A stretch of DNA of 64,000 nucleotides from contig JAUCBN010000014.1 of assembly GCA_035048815.1 (NCBI GenBank), forward strand, positions 18,707,501-18,771,500, in the 5' to 3' direction. Positions 1-11,105 of the stretch are shown in pieces (within the stretch, counting starts at the first letter, position 1; the number at the start of each line of letters is the position of its first letter). Position numbers and translations under genes: made by a program. The stretch comes from Abelmoschus esculentus (lineage: Eukaryota; Streptophyta; Magnoliopsida; Malvales; Malvaceae). A model generated the notes under the pieces. That model was not told where the DNA came from. It did no database searches and worked only from the letters and a program-made list of their open reading frames with translations.

Positions 1-485
1 ATTTCTTTTTTGTATTTATTCCCGGACCTCAATCATTGTTAAGTGAATAATAATAATAATAATAATAATTAGATTATGATGTAATAATCTTGTTTGTGAC
101 ATACTTAGTTTCATCCTCTCGTCTTTGACCTAACCAAGTTTCATTCCATCATGAAATCTGAAATTTCGAACAACTCGGAAGGGGTCCACACGCATTTAAC
201 AGATATGTTTGAGTTCACATTAAAAATAAAAAACACAATTTGAATTGTCTGGAAATACGTGGGTTTCATTTCAAGATGTGGTGGCGACTGGCGCGGACGC
301 GGGAGTTCAGAGTAAAATCTTATCCAACTTATAAATCCCATTGCCCGACTGGCCGACTCATATCTCTAGATTCATAGAAACAAAAATTCTCATCCTTCTG
401 CTCTGAAGAACAAATTTGCAGCAAGATTTCTCTGGTTAGCTCAGAAAAGAAAACAGAGGAATTCTGTTCGGTCTTGAAACTCGAT
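1..485. other. Upstream region of the PADRE gene
   Basis: No gene is visible. It holds a short (TAA)n microsatellite at about 49-70 and, further on, the presumed promoter and 5' leader of the gene that starts at 486, with a TATA-like motif at 330-336. Confidence 0.6.
330..336 (+). promoter_or_regulatory. TATA box candidate for PADRE gene
   Basis: TATAAAT lies about 155 bases before the ATG at 486, leaving a plausible leader. It is the best TATA match in the proximal promoter. Recognised by motif only. Confidence 0.45.
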
Positions 486-989
486 ATGGGGAACTACGTT
501 TCTTGCACTCTATCAACACCGTTAGGAAAATCATTGAAAACGATAAAAGTGATACTCCCGACCGGTGACATCAAGCAATTCGATGCGCACATCAAAGCTG
601 CCGAGCTAATGCTTGAAGCACCAAACTTCTTCATTGTCAACACTCAATCTCTGAAGCTCGGCCGCAGGTTTTGTCCTCTAAATGCAGACGAAGACTTGGA
701 GTTCGACAACGCATACGCCATGTTCTCGATGAAGAGATTGAACTCATCGGTCACGCCTGGAGACTTGGGAGCTTTGTTTCTTGCTGCAAACTCGGGTGCC
801 AAAAAGGGTTTGGGTGGAAAGGTAAGGATATTGCCAGAAGCTGTCGAGGATGATAATTTCCAGGGTGTTGTTTCATTGGAAAGGGAGGAGAAAATATCAA
901 AGCCGAAGCTGAACTTGGATGATATTGAAGAGTTTTCAACCCCGGAGTTCAGGCATAGATTATCAATGTCGAGATCTAAGAAACCATAG
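486..989 (+). CDS. PADRE (DUF4228) domain protein
   Basis: This single-exon frame encodes 167 aa. The open frame runs back to a TTG at 474, but the ATG at 486 is the sensible start because it gives MGNYVSC, the N-terminus typical of the family, with Gly2 as a likely N-myristoylation site and a nearby Cys that could be palmitoylated. The PADRE core follows: a beta-rich stretch (KTIKVILPTGDIKQF, about residues 19-33), then AAELMLEAPNFFIVN and LGRRFCPLNADEDLEF, conserved in family order. The C-terminal third is charged and probably disordered, ending in a basic RLSMSRSKKP tail. Family members are small stress- and pathogen-responsive proteins of unknown biochemistry. The family call is strong; the function is unknown. 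Membrane attachment is inferred from the N-terminus only. Confidence 0.88.
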   Translation: MGNYVSCTLSTPLGKSLKTIKVILPTGDIKQFDAHIKAAELMLEAPNFFIVNTQSLKLGRRFCPLNADEDLEFDNAYAMFSMKRLNSSVTPGDLGALFLAANSGAKKGLGGKVRILPEAVEDDNFQGVVSLEREEKISKPKLNLDDIEEFSTPEFRHRLSMSRSKKP

Positions 990-1592
990 CTGAAGAACCT
1001 GTTGGTTGCAGATGATGTGCTTTCTAATGAACGCCAAAACTACGACAGAAAGTATAGATTTTTGTGGGAAAAACTGGGTATGGAAGCTCAATTTGTTGTA
1101 TTATGTGCAAGTTGTGACTAGTGGGCTTCTTGGGGGGAAATTGTTTTGGGATCTGTGCAGAAAATCAAAGATTTGATGTACAGATTCTTTAAGAAAACAT
1201 GTTTTTGAAATCCCCTTGTAACTTTGTCTATGTGTATTCTTTTATTGATTTCTTGAAGGAAAAAAATAGCAAACTTTGTCTATTTTCTCCATTAACAGTA
1301 TTTGAAATCAAGAATTTACTTAAGCAATATCGAACTCTTAACATTCCGTCTAACAAGAGTTAGTTCCAAACATTGTACTAGTTTCATAGTATCTATTACC
1401 AGCAGTGCAGGGTTATTTTTTCTGGTCTGTTTTTTCATAGTAGCTAAAGTGAAGTTTTTTTAAAATTTTGGGCTCCAAAACCCAATTTCACCATTATATA
1501 TAATTAAAATAGGAGATATTTCCACTCATATTATCCAAGTTTCCCCCTTCCAACTCAACCTCCTATCCACTTACTTCTCTTTGCCCAATCAC
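990..1592. other. Spacer between two small plus-strand genes
   Basis: This holds the likely 3' UTR of the PADRE gene, then AT-rich spacer, then the short promoter of the glycine-rich gene with a TATA motif at 1495-1503. No other reading frame or repeat stands out. Confidence 0.6.
1495..1503 (+). promoter_or_regulatory. TATA box candidate for glycine-rich gene
   Basis: TATATATAA lies about 90 bases before the ATG at 1593 and is followed by a CT-rich leader. Spacing fits a plant core promoter. Confidence 0.5.
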
Positions 1593-1973
1593 ATGAAAAC
1601 CAGATCCAAAAACCCAAATTCCTTATGGAAATGGAAAGGAAACATGAACAAGAAAAGGAATGACAAGCAATTTCCAGTGTCAGAATTCCTCCGTGAAACT
1701 CGCCAGAAAGTGGAGGAGAACGCATTAGGCCCTGGCATCGGTGCTGGGATTGGGTGTGGCATTGGAGTTGGTTTCGGCTTGGTTGGGGGAATTGGGTACG
1801 GTGGCTGGCCTTGGAACCATCTGAAGCTTGTGTTTGGGGTTGGAGCTGGTTGCGGTATTGGCTTTGGACTTGGATATGGACAAGGTATTGGTTATGGTTC
1901 TAGTTTAGACTCTTTAGAATCCAACTTCTCCAAAGATAGTTCAGATTCCAACAGAAAATTTTTAATTTCATAA
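1593..1973 (+). CDS. Small glycine-zipper protein
   Basis: This intronless frame encodes 126 aa from the ATG at 1593 (an in-frame TTG at 1581 is not a likely plant start). The N-terminal 40 residues are basic and hydrophilic. Two glycine-rich hydrophobic stretches follow, built from alternating G-I/V/F-G units: roughly residues 47-70 (GPGIGAGIGCGIGVGFGLVGG) and 81-101 (GVGAGCGIGFGLGYGQGIGYG), separated by GGWPWNHLKLVF. The tail is Ser/Asp-rich. Alternating small-residue patterns like this pack as membrane-inserted glycine zippers, so a two-pass membrane hairpin is the natural guess. The conserved-looking FLRETRQKVEENALGPG block before the first repeat argues for a genuine gene rather than chance. 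I do not recognise a characterised homologue. Confidence 0.72.
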   Translation: MKTRSKNPNSLWKWKGNMNKKRNDKQFPVSEFLRETRQKVEENALGPGIGAGIGCGIGVGFGLVGGIGYGGWPWNHLKLVFGVGAGCGIGFGLGYGQGIGYGSSLDSLESNFSKDSSDSNRKFLIS

Positions 1974-2726
1974 GAAAGCAAACAAATGCTGCTATGTTTC
2001 AATTATGTGGAGTCTGCTGTTCTTTTCAAACTCTAGTTACAGATGAATCTGTGTGGCTAAACCATTTATTGAGCACAGTCTATGTTTTTTTTCAGAGTTG
2101 CAGCCCAGGTGTTTGATATAATGTCAACACCCTTAAAAAGAAAATAATATCTTGAGTTAACGTTGCTGGGTTTCATAATATATTTTTCATCCCTTATAAA
2201 TTTTAAAATATATTTTAATCCTTTTTTTATTCAGCTATAATGAATACAGTAGTATTTGTTTCAGAGTATACTCTCAACATTGATCGCTCAATTACTGTGC
2301 TGATATTGTTGGTGCTCAGACCCGTAACCTCTAAAAACAACAATCATTTTTTTAACCGATAAGATTAGATGATATAAAATAAGTCTTGTAATATTAGAAA
2401 AGAAAGAACAACCTTTTTATTTATTTTCTTTAGTAAAAGAAAGGCGCTTTATAGCATCTTGATGTGATGTGATTTACAGTTGTTCCGAAACCACTGGCAG
2501 GCTCACTTTAGCATCATCGACTAGCATAATGTCTTATCCAAATCAGAACTAACTAAATTTCAATTCTATTTTACAGTATTCAATCTAATTTAACTCAAGA
2601 AAAAAATAAATCAAAAATGGAAATTACAATGACCAGAAATTCAATTATAAAAATAGTTGCATTCTTTTGCACAGAGTCAATTTTAATACAAAATTTAAAA
2701 TTATATATGGATTATGGAGTTTAAGT
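1974..2726. other. Convergent 3' spacer
   Basis: This AT-rich spacer lies between the stop of the glycine-rich gene (+) and the stop of the minus-strand gene at 2727. It should contain both 3' UTRs. No other gene is seen. Confidence 0.6.
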
Positions 2727-3218
2727 TTACTCGGGAATAGTAACCAGCATCGGTCGCCAAGCTCTCCTTAATAACCTGTAACGGAACGATGCCGTTACCG
2801 CTCTCAGAGAACCGGAGCCCCGACTCGAAAGTTGATCACCGGAATTGACGGTAACCGATAACAGATCTTCCGTTTCTTCCTCACGGATTTTATTGATATT
2901 CTCTCTTTCTTCAAACGGCGGCGACGACACGAAGAGTTCCTTCAATTTTCGCCTGCCTTTTTTCCCCTTGGAGTTTTTCTTGCTGTCGGAGTTGGAGGTA
3001 TTTGGAGGCGCCGGAGGTGGAGGAGGAAGATCGAAGTTGCTGTCTTCGTGATCTCGGTGGAAACGATGGCGACCGGTGGCTGAAGAGCGGTTGAGGAGCA
3101 TGCGAAGCGTTCTGCGACGGCGGAGATGAACAACGGGACTGGTTGTAGGACTACGACCTGGGCTACCGGCGACGGTGCACTGTGTTGCTAAAAGCTTAAA
3201 TTTTTGAAGAGTCGCCAT
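2727..3218 (-). CDS. Uncharacterised plant protein (163 aa)
   Basis: This intronless minus-strand frame has its ATG at 3218 and its stop at 2727. It starts MATLQKFKLLATQCTVAGSP, then a basic arginine-rich run (VHLRRRRTLRMLL, about residues 30-42). The middle is low complexity: proline-rich PPPPPAPP near 66-73, then lysine/serine-rich. The end, from about residue 139, is conserved-looking (ASFRYRLLRRAWRPMLVTIPE). Conserved ends around a variable charged middle are typical of a small plant-only family; I recall such proteins as uncharacterised. The basic N-terminus could act as an organelle-targeting or nucleic-acid-binding segment, but this is inference. Its base composition (GC-rich) differs sharply from the AT-rich flanks, supporting coding status. 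Confidence 0.75.
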   Translation of the reverse strand: MATLQKFKLLATQCTVAGSPGRSPTTSPVVHLRRRRTLRMLLNRSSATGRHRFHRDHEDSNFDLPPPPPAPPNTSNSDSKKNSKGKKGRRKLKELFVSSPPFEERENINKIREEETEDLLSVTVNSGDQLSSRGSGSLRAVTASFRYRLLRRAWRPMLVTIPE

Positions 3219-3330
3219 TTTCTCTATGTGGAAAGCTTGGTGGATTCAGATATTGAAAAATAAAATAAAATAAAAAAGGTGAGATCTAAAGACAAAGAGA
3301 AAGGAAACAGTGATGTATACATAATTTATT

Positions 3331-3914
3331 GGGTAAAATAGTAAAATAGACATTGAACTTTGTTAAACAAAATAAAATAGTAATTAAAATTTTTAATATA
3401 TAAAATAAAAAATATGTTTTCTTAATAAAATAATAATTTAATCACAATATATTATTGTCATAAAATTCTGTTTAATAATAAATTTAATTTTTTATATTTA
3501 TATATTTAATTTAAATTTTAAAAATAAATAAATTTAATCCCATTATTTATATATTCTTTTAATTTAGATTTATTTATAATTAAAAATAATAATAAATATT
3601 TAGATTTGTAATTCTTTAAAACTTAAATTTACTATGAATAACATACTATCCTTTAATTGTGCATCTATTGATTTTTATTATCAATTAAATTTAAAAAATT
3701 GTAAATAATTAAGATTAAATTTATTATTTTTTAAATTAATTGAATACAGAGAGAATTAAATGTATAAGCTTTATAATAGTCACGTTAAGTGTTTAACGAG
3801 ATTAATTATTTTATTATAAAATATAAAATTTATTTTTTATTTTATAATATTTGAAAGTTTAGTTATTATTTTATTTTACTTAATAAAGTTCAGTGACCTT
3901 TTAGTATTTTACCC
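3331..3914. mobile_element. Fold-back MITE, long terminal inverted repeats
   Basis: The left end GGGTAAAATAGTAAAATAG is mirrored at the right end by a reverse-complement copy (right end reads ...TAGTATTTTACCC). The similarity continues inward for roughly 100 bases (TTGAACTTTGTTAA against TTGAACTTTATTAA, then AAAATAAAATAGTAA against AAAATAAAATAATAA). The interior is AT-only and has no coding capacity. The element is about 584 bp, a typical size for a non-autonomous MITE. I could not define target-site duplications. Confidence 0.72.
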
Positions 3915-4740
3915 TAACTTATTTCTAAATTTATAATTATTAAATTATAATAGAAAGAATATAATAATATACTAAGATAGGAAAAGTGGAAAAAGAGATG
4001 CTTATTGATTTGTTTGGAAACAGATAGTGGGATGGTGGTTATCTCTATCTGTTTGGGCCTTTTCGGTCCATTTAATTCTCAAGACACGTGGAAGGTAATG
4101 GGGAATTTTAAGCTGCGGACGGGACTAAATCAGACAAAATTGTTGAAGAGGGCTTGGATTGAAACAAAACAAGGGGTGTTTTAATTTTTAAATAAAGGGA
4201 AATTAAAAATAAAAAAAATGTTAACTGCATTATATTTTTGTTGATAAATATAGAATAGTATGAAAATTAATTGTTCTAAAATTATTTATATCCAGAAAAA
4301 TAAAATAATCAAGAAATTTAAATCCCACAGTTATGATAAATATATATACAATTAAAAATAATTATTTTAAAAATTATAAAGTATAAGTACGATAATGATA
4401 TGATAAACAAAAATAAATTTTAATATATATAATAAAAATATATTAGTAAGTAAAATGATGATGATTATATTATGGACCTATTCATCACGTCATTTGTAGT
4501 CTATGCAATAAAATTCGTTCATCTTTAAGTAACTATTTGAAAAAAATGATGATGATTTACCTTAAATAAATATGAGATGAATGAATTTGATTAATTGAGA
4601 CCACAAATAACGTAATAAAAAAGATTCATGATATAATTTCTCGTTCGGAAAGGAACAAAAAGCAACACCGCTAAAATTGTTGCTAGATAAATCTGATACT
4701 GGCTAGTGGTTTCCCTGTCGAACTGACGCGGTGATGGTTA

Positions 4741-4926
4741 GGGACGGAGCTAAGATTTAATATTGGGAGGGACAAGAGTCTATTAAAACTTTAAATTTAA
4801 AAATTGAAAGAGGCAAAAACCCTATTTAATTAATATTTAAATTAAAAAGGACTAAAAATACAATTATACTAAAAATTTTAAGAGAGGCAACATCCCTTTC
4901 CACTCCCTACACAACTCCGTCCTTGA
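4741..4926. mobile_element. Small Mutator-like MITE with 10-bp target duplication
   Basis: The element begins GGGACGGAGCTAAG and ends ACTCCGTCCTTGA, so GGACGGAG is inverted at the two ends. It is flanked by gtgatggtta (4731-4740) and gtgatagtta (4927-4936), a one-mismatch 10-bp duplication. Mutator-like elements usually make 9-11 bp duplications. A related copy is at 16290-16430. Confidence 0.65.
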
Positions 4927-5382
4927 GTGATAGTTAGCCATTAAAATTTTCATATTGTATAAATTATTACAATATTTATGACATATTGAGTATATGTATA
5001 TATAAAAATCGAGAATTTAATAAATGATTTTTATAAAATAGATATTAACATTCATCTTAAAAATCTTTTATTCGAGTATTTGGGTATAAAATAAATGTTA
5101 TCAAAAAATAAAAGATATAAACAAATATTATCATATAATTTTATTAATATATTAAAAAATCGGATTTATATATAGTCATTTCCTTAGTTCACCGACCCAA
5201 TCTTTGTGAAAATGGGTTTTGTGTTTAGTTTTAGTTGAGACACATCCCTCGTAATCCACGTTTCGTTAGCCTCTTTCTCATGCAAAAAATGAGCTACTTT
5301 TTTCGTCTTGTCCAACACCGAAATCTTGCTTGTAATACACACAGACATGAACCGACCATGATGTAACCGATCATGTGAAGAG

Positions 5383-5560
5383 ATTATTAGGTGAATTTTA
5401 TTCACCATGTTATATATAATTTAAATAATTAAAATTATTTATCTTTGAATAATTATATAATAATTATTTAGTTATTAATTACATATAAAAAAAATATGAT
5501 TCACCTTAAAAAATTTAATTAAGACCATAAATAATATAATAATCAGATTCACCTAATAAT
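5383..5560. mobile_element. Short inverted-repeat element
   Basis: ATTATTAGGTGAAT at 5383-5396 is exactly inverted at 5547-5560 (ATTCACCTAATAAT), enclosing about 150 AT-rich bases. Related stretches (ATGATATAATTTCTC and similar) recur near 4630 and 11560, suggesting a dispersed MITE family. Boundaries are approximate. Confidence 0.5.
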
Positions 5561-5953
5561 TTTTCAATCTTATGATTATGAATTATTTTAGCCGCCTCTA
5601 CTTAACGTAGGACTACATGAAAACATGCATGTTTCATGCATGCTTCGCCATTCCCCACCGATGGAGTCAAGGTTAGTAAACTTCGTGTCAAAATTGAAAC
5701 TGAGACACTTAAACTTATATGTCAATTTTTTTTGTTACAAATCGTTTACCTCTTTTTTTTTATTTATACTTTTACTTTAAACAAGTGGTTTAAGGTTTAA
5801 GGTTAGAAGTTAGGGTTAGAGTTTAAAAAATTAAAGATAAAGTATTTTTAAGGTTTAAGATTTAAAATATAGAAAATAAGGGTAAATATTTAAAATTTAA
5901 TATTTTAGAAATTTATAACAGGAGAAAAGATTTATCTCAATTAAACGATTACT

Positions 5954-6225
5954 CTTTTAGCCAAGATTCTTTAACTGCCGTTGGATCCATAAGGAATTCC
6001 AACATAAATAGTAACCGGGTATTTTGATGCATCGTAAGGGAACAGAAACGGAGTAAAAATCTTTTGTTCACGAGAAATTATAAATCGTTTACCTCTTTTC
6101 TTTAAAGAAACAAAAGATTTTTACCCCGTTTCTTGTTTCCTTACGATGCAACAAAATACCCGGTTACTATTTATGTTTGGAATTCCTCATGGATCCAACG
6201 GTAGTTAAAGAAACTTGGCTAAAAG
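5954..6225. repeat. 272-bp near-perfect hairpin (fold-back)
   Basis: The arm at 5954-6067 and the arm at 6110-6225 are reverse complements with, by hand alignment, about six substitutions and two 1-base indels over roughly 115 bases. The loop is 42 bases (6068-6109). Transcription through it would give a long double-stranded stem. The loop motif aaatcgtttacctctttt also occurs at about 5739, outside the hairpin. It may be a fold-back transposon, a recent inverted duplication, or a young small-RNA hairpin. Sequence alone does not decide. Confidence 0.85.
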
Positions 6226-7029
6226 ATTCATCGATCCAACGGCTCAAATACTTAAATTCCTATAACCACATTTATCTCAAAGGAGAATAAAACTTTTTTA
6301 TTTTTATTTTTTATGCCTATGTTTATATCTCTACACTAAAAGAATTACGTTTAATGTTTATGTTCAAGATTTAAGGGTTTAAAGAATCAAAGGTAAAATG
6401 TTTTTTTTTTAATTTTTTAATTTAATTTATTTAATGCTAGGTATAAAAATACGAGTGTCCAAGTCGTACACCTTTCATACATAGTATTACATACATACAC
6501 ACCTATATTATGCAAATAACTTTTTGATATATATATACATATATATATTAAATTATATTTTATTCTCCTTTAAATACAATATAATTTATTTAGATCAATT
6601 TTGTAAATGGAAATCGAAAAAAAAATTTCGAATTTATAACAAATTTTCTTTTGTAGTATATAATTTATTATACTCAAATCAATTTTACATTTTACTATAA
6701 AATATATTAATAAAAGCATTATATTTAAATTTCAATACGATATACTGAAATTTTTAGGGTCATTTTCTAATACTCATCCTTATATGCTGGCTTGAAATAT
6801 AGGGCACTGCCCTTCCTAACTAAAGAAATGAATGTAGACAAAAAAAATTATGTTACCAGGTACATCAACCTTGATAAATCACAAATTCACATGAAATGAA
6901 ACAAATAAGACAAAACACAGGAACCCCATCAGACATAACAAACCCATGTTTCCTGTGACATTTTTATTGACAACAAAAGCATATGCTATGCTACTCCAGC
7001 CCCACCAGATGAATCATGTCCAATTGCAA

Positions 7030-8557
7030 TTAGCATCCATTTTCATTCACGATGTCATTGAGTTTCCTTTCCAAAATTTCAGAACAGATCTGCCCCATCA
7101 TGTGGTAGAAAGACATTAGATCAGACAGTTGTTCAACAGACATCTTCCCCATCACATTTCTTGCCAATTTCTCACGCTCTTCGTTGAGCTTAAGTTTCTC
7201 AATGTAATGGCTACCGTTTCGAACGGTGGCTCCCATCTGCTTCAGCCTAGTCTGTTGCTGAACACTCAGAGCTGTGTTTGACTGCAACAACAAGGCATTT
7301 TATTTTAGATTCTGGGTCAAGTTGTCAGCAAGTAGAGTACAATATGAACTTAGACCCAAAATTACCTCCAAAAATTCTGCACCAGCTTCAAGTTCAGATT
7401 GTTTACAAGGATGCATCTCGTTTCCTGCAGAGTATAGATTCTTGGCAAGTGAGAAGCTTCGGACTATGACTTTCCTCTTCTTCTCCATTTCCTTGTTAAG
7501 CTTCAATGGCGTCGGCAAAGATGTGGAGCTATTAAGTTTCTTCTGATAAGCAATCACAGCCTTCACAAATTCCTGCACAAAATGCAAGAATCAGAAAACC
7601 ATTTTCATGAAAACCGAAATCGAAACAATAAGGGATGGATTTAGGCAAACCTGATAAGCAGATGGACATCCTGGATAATCAAACTCTTCAGAGTCGGTTC
7701 GCCTCATTCTCTCCGGATGAAACTGAAGCCCCATTATAAATTTACCCTCTTCTGGGTTATAAGCATCTGGATCATAGAACCCTTCGATCAATCCGTCTGG
7801 TGAGAAAGCCATTGGCACGAATCGTTGTGCCAATCGCTTTACACCTTGATGGTGATAACTATTCACCAATATCTCCGTTTTCCCACCTAAAGAATCATTA
7901 AACCAGCAATGTAAGGGAGTGTTCTCCACTATTTTCACCGAATGTCTATGTCCATCGTAATTATCATAGTCCATGTGCACCACTCTTTGAATTTCTGGCA
8001 ATTTTCTTGTCAATTCTTTGCCGATATCTTGATACAGCGTACCACTGCAAGCAACGTTTAAAACCTGTGAACCTCTGCAAATTCCCAGATACGGAATGTT
8101 CCTTTCAAGGCAAAGCTTTGCCAGCCTTAACTCGATTGAATCTTTCTCTTTATCGACGGCCGTATCACTTGCATGCAGTCTCCTGATTTCTTCAATTTCT
8201 TCAGGCGAAAGGCAGGATATTTCGTCTTCGTATAAAGATGGGTCGATATCTTCTCCTTCACAAAGAAGAACGCCATGGATTGGCTCGAAACTGTCCAACA
8301 ACATATGAACCCCATTAACTCGTGGCACAATCACCGGAACTGCACCGTAGGTGACTATAAGATCAAGATGATATTCACCTGCAATTTTCAACACACCCAA
8401 AAATGAAAATTTTCATCATAAAAAAGAAAGGGATTCCCCATTATAGATATGAAAAAGGCTTACCAACAAAATCTACAAATTTGTTCTTTCGAACGCTACG
8501 TCTAGAGACGATAAGAACCCGAGGGAGGATGCCGGAGAGATCATTGTTGAGCGCCAT
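7030..8557 (-). CDS. GAT1_2.1: Class I glutamine amidotransferase-like protein
   Basis: Four exons on the minus strand: 8557-8464, 8378-7651, 7572-7366, 7281-7030. All junctions are GT-AG and the frame closes to 426 aa. The protein matches the PuuD/peptidase C26 type of class I glutamine amidotransferase: GVLLCEGEDIDPSLY corresponds to the family's GGxDxxP region. The nucleophile sits in GICRGSQ (Cys132) and the partners in GLQFHPE (His252, Glu254), so the catalytic triad is intact. Relatives hydrolyse gamma-glutamyl amide bonds. Exons 3-4 add a charged, helical C-terminal tail of about 150 residues beyond the usual catalytic domain. It most resembles Arabidopsis GAT1_2.1, reported to be nitrogen-responsive; that assignment is from memory of the family. 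Substrate and location cannot be read from the sequence. Confidence 0.9.
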
Positions 8558-8609
8558 GTAAATATACGACGAATATATCTGTGTTGGGTCTTGTTTTGGA
8601 TTGAAGAGA

Positions 8610-8617
8610 TATTTATA
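8610..8617 (-). promoter_or_regulatory. TATA box candidate for amidotransferase gene
   Basis: On the minus strand this reads TATAAATA, about 55 bases before the ATG at 8557. Spacing implies a short leader. Confidence 0.5.
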
Positions 8618-9209
8618 AGGCAGGGGAAACGATGGATTAGATCAGGTTTTGTTTGAATAGAGAAGTATTATGGAAGTAGATGGAGAGATTAAAATACGAG
8701 AGGCGAGCAGTGCCCCGGCGCCGCGTGCGACCGTAATTTCCAATGTTTAAGCCTGATTTGACACGACTCTAGTCACCACGTTGGAAGTCTAAAATTGGGT
8801 TGCATCAACAAAGAAAATAGAATTAAGAAAGGAATAAAACACAATTAATCTAATATCTATCCAATAGTTTTAAGGTAATTTAATATCAACTTTAAATATA
8901 CATTCATCTACACGATAAAAATAAATTTAATTATTTAATATAAAATCTTAAAATTAAAAAAATAAAACATATTAAAAACAGTTATAAAATAATTATCGAA
9001 TTTTATTTATTTAATTTTTTAATTTCAAATATAATAATACTTTTATATTTATAATTTAAAGTAATAAATGTTTACTATTTTTTCCTCTTCAGAAATAGGT
9101 ATTATTACTGCCTAAAAAGGAAATACAATATCAAAATAAGAAATATTTTCCCTACGCCGACACTAAACTGGAAATAAAATTATAAAGAAAACTCTATTAG
9201 ATTAGATAG

Positions 9210-9237
9210 CAGCCATCAGCCATCAGCCATCAGCCAT
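9210..9237. repeat. Tandem CAGCCAT array
   Basis: Four perfect head-to-tail copies of the 7-mer CAGCCAT. A small microsatellite-like array in spacer DNA. Confidence 0.9.
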
Positions 9238-10597
9238 CTATTAATCTCATCAACAGCTACGACCAAATCAGCACCACGTAGTCTACATCACACAAAATTA
9301 TGGAGTACGAGATAATATATTATACGTAGTATTAATTTTTTAAATAATAATAAATTTTTAAATTATTTAGTTTTTATTCGATTAAAATTAAAAGATTTCA
9401 GTTGTTTTGAACTCGAATCAAGTCTGTTAATATTATTTTTAAATTCTAATCTGTATCATAATCTGGTTTAAAGTATGCGTAAACTTATATTATACATTAT
9501 CATCTATTAAGGACAACTTCTTTTAAATATTTTGTATGTACAGACAGGTTTAATTAATTTGGAAATAGTTGTCGTCCTTAATTAAATAATCAAAGGGGTA
9601 TAAGAGATTTTAAAACGCAACGTGTTTTGGTTGAAACAGGAAAATTAACTAAAAACGTGGCAAATGGATTTCAAAATCAAATATAACGTATTCGTAGGCT
9701 TGTTTTGGGATATACAGATCCTAATATTTAAATTTAAAAATTAATAATCAACTAGATTTATTCGAGTGATATATAATTTAATTTAATATTATACAAGATT
9801 TTATATATAATATTGTAGATATCTTAAATTAAAAGCTTTGGGAGTGGATTAGTCTTAGTCTTGATGTGGTGAAGGTTTCGTCTGTCTCATCTGTTTGGTT
9901 CCCTGCACTTATCCCATTAACTTAAATGGAGAATACTTTATACATGGATATATTATCTTTGGAATATTAAATACGAGGAACACGACATCAGATGGTCGGA
10001 AATGATAAGAGTAGTAATGAACATTTAGGGATAATTATAAATAAAATAAATAAATACACCCACATTTTATTTTTTAAATGTTTTTTTAACAAAAAAACTA
10101 CACCAAACTTAGATGAATCATTTCAAATTATAACAAATAAGATTTTATTTATTTAATAATCAAACTCAACCTTAATTTAATTGTGTTTTAACTTAGTAAA
10201 ACGTCCATTTTACTATTAGATTGATTAGAGATATATCATTTCTAAGATAATAATTTTTACTATAGTATAATTAACATATTTATTTCTTACATTGTATTAA
10301 TTTTATTTTACTCATTATTTTTAAGATAAGATCGTTAGAGATTTATAATCGAAGAAGATATTTATTTTATTTAATGTTCGAAAATAATTATATAATATGA
10401 ATTTTTCACGGTGAGTATTTTTAGATTGTCATCAAATTTTATGGATAATTATGTTAAATAAGAAATACAAATTAAAAATATATATATTTATGTTAATAAT
10501 AATGTATAAAACTTGGTTTATGGAGTATAAAAGTTTTTTTATGATCAAAGACGTGGTGGTTAAGAAAAAATATTTTTATACATCCTGCAACCATCTT

Positions 10598-11090
10598 ATG
10601 CATGGGTTGGGTTGGGTCAGACTTTCGATCCGCTGTATTCGATCCAAAAAATCATACCTCTCACTCGTTATCTGACTCGATCCGGGTTTAAGATAAAAAA
10701 TATGACCTGATTCGACTCTATCCGACCTGAATCATTAATTTTTTTAAATTTAGGGACTTAATTGTAAAAAATAAAATTTATGGATCTAATTGTAAAAAAA
10801 TAGTGACCTACTTGTAAAAGATTAATTTTAATGACCTAATTGTAAAAAATATATAGAGAGGGATCATTATTACAAATATCCCTAAAATATATATGAAAAA
10901 ATTATATTATTAGTCTCGGGTCGGGTCAAGTTGGTATTTTTCCACTCTAAACCCGAACCCTACCTGAGATCACCCTTGCAAAAAACCCAACCCAACCCGA
11001 CTCAAACCCGAATTTTCTATAAAAAAATCCGACTCAATTGAATCGGATTAGGTCGAAACCCGTCGAATTCGAGTTCTGTACCTATCCCTA
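10598..11090. repeat. GGGTTGGGT-type inverted element with internal short repeats
   Basis: The left side carries tgggttgggttgggtca and the right side the inverse, acccaacccaacccgac. Between them a phrase like 'gacctaattgtaaaaa' recurs four times with variation (about 10755-10850). Degenerate GGGT-rich repeats of this style are common in plant spacers. Ends are approximate. Confidence 0.5.
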
Positions 11091-11105
11091 ATCTTATCTA
11101 TGGTA

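Larger units (their letters stand above)
3219..7029. other. Repeat-rich AT-rich spacer
   Basis: No gene is visible. The region is very AT-rich and carries at least four inverted-repeat elements, listed separately (3331-3914, 4741-4926, 5383-5560, 5954-6225). Short open frames here, such as 5184-5408 (-), overlap repeats and lack protein-like composition. Confidence 0.7.

Noticed and set aside
5184..5408. 74-codon minus-strand frame
   Set aside because: It overlaps an inverted-repeat element, sits in AT-rich spacer and has no protein family features.
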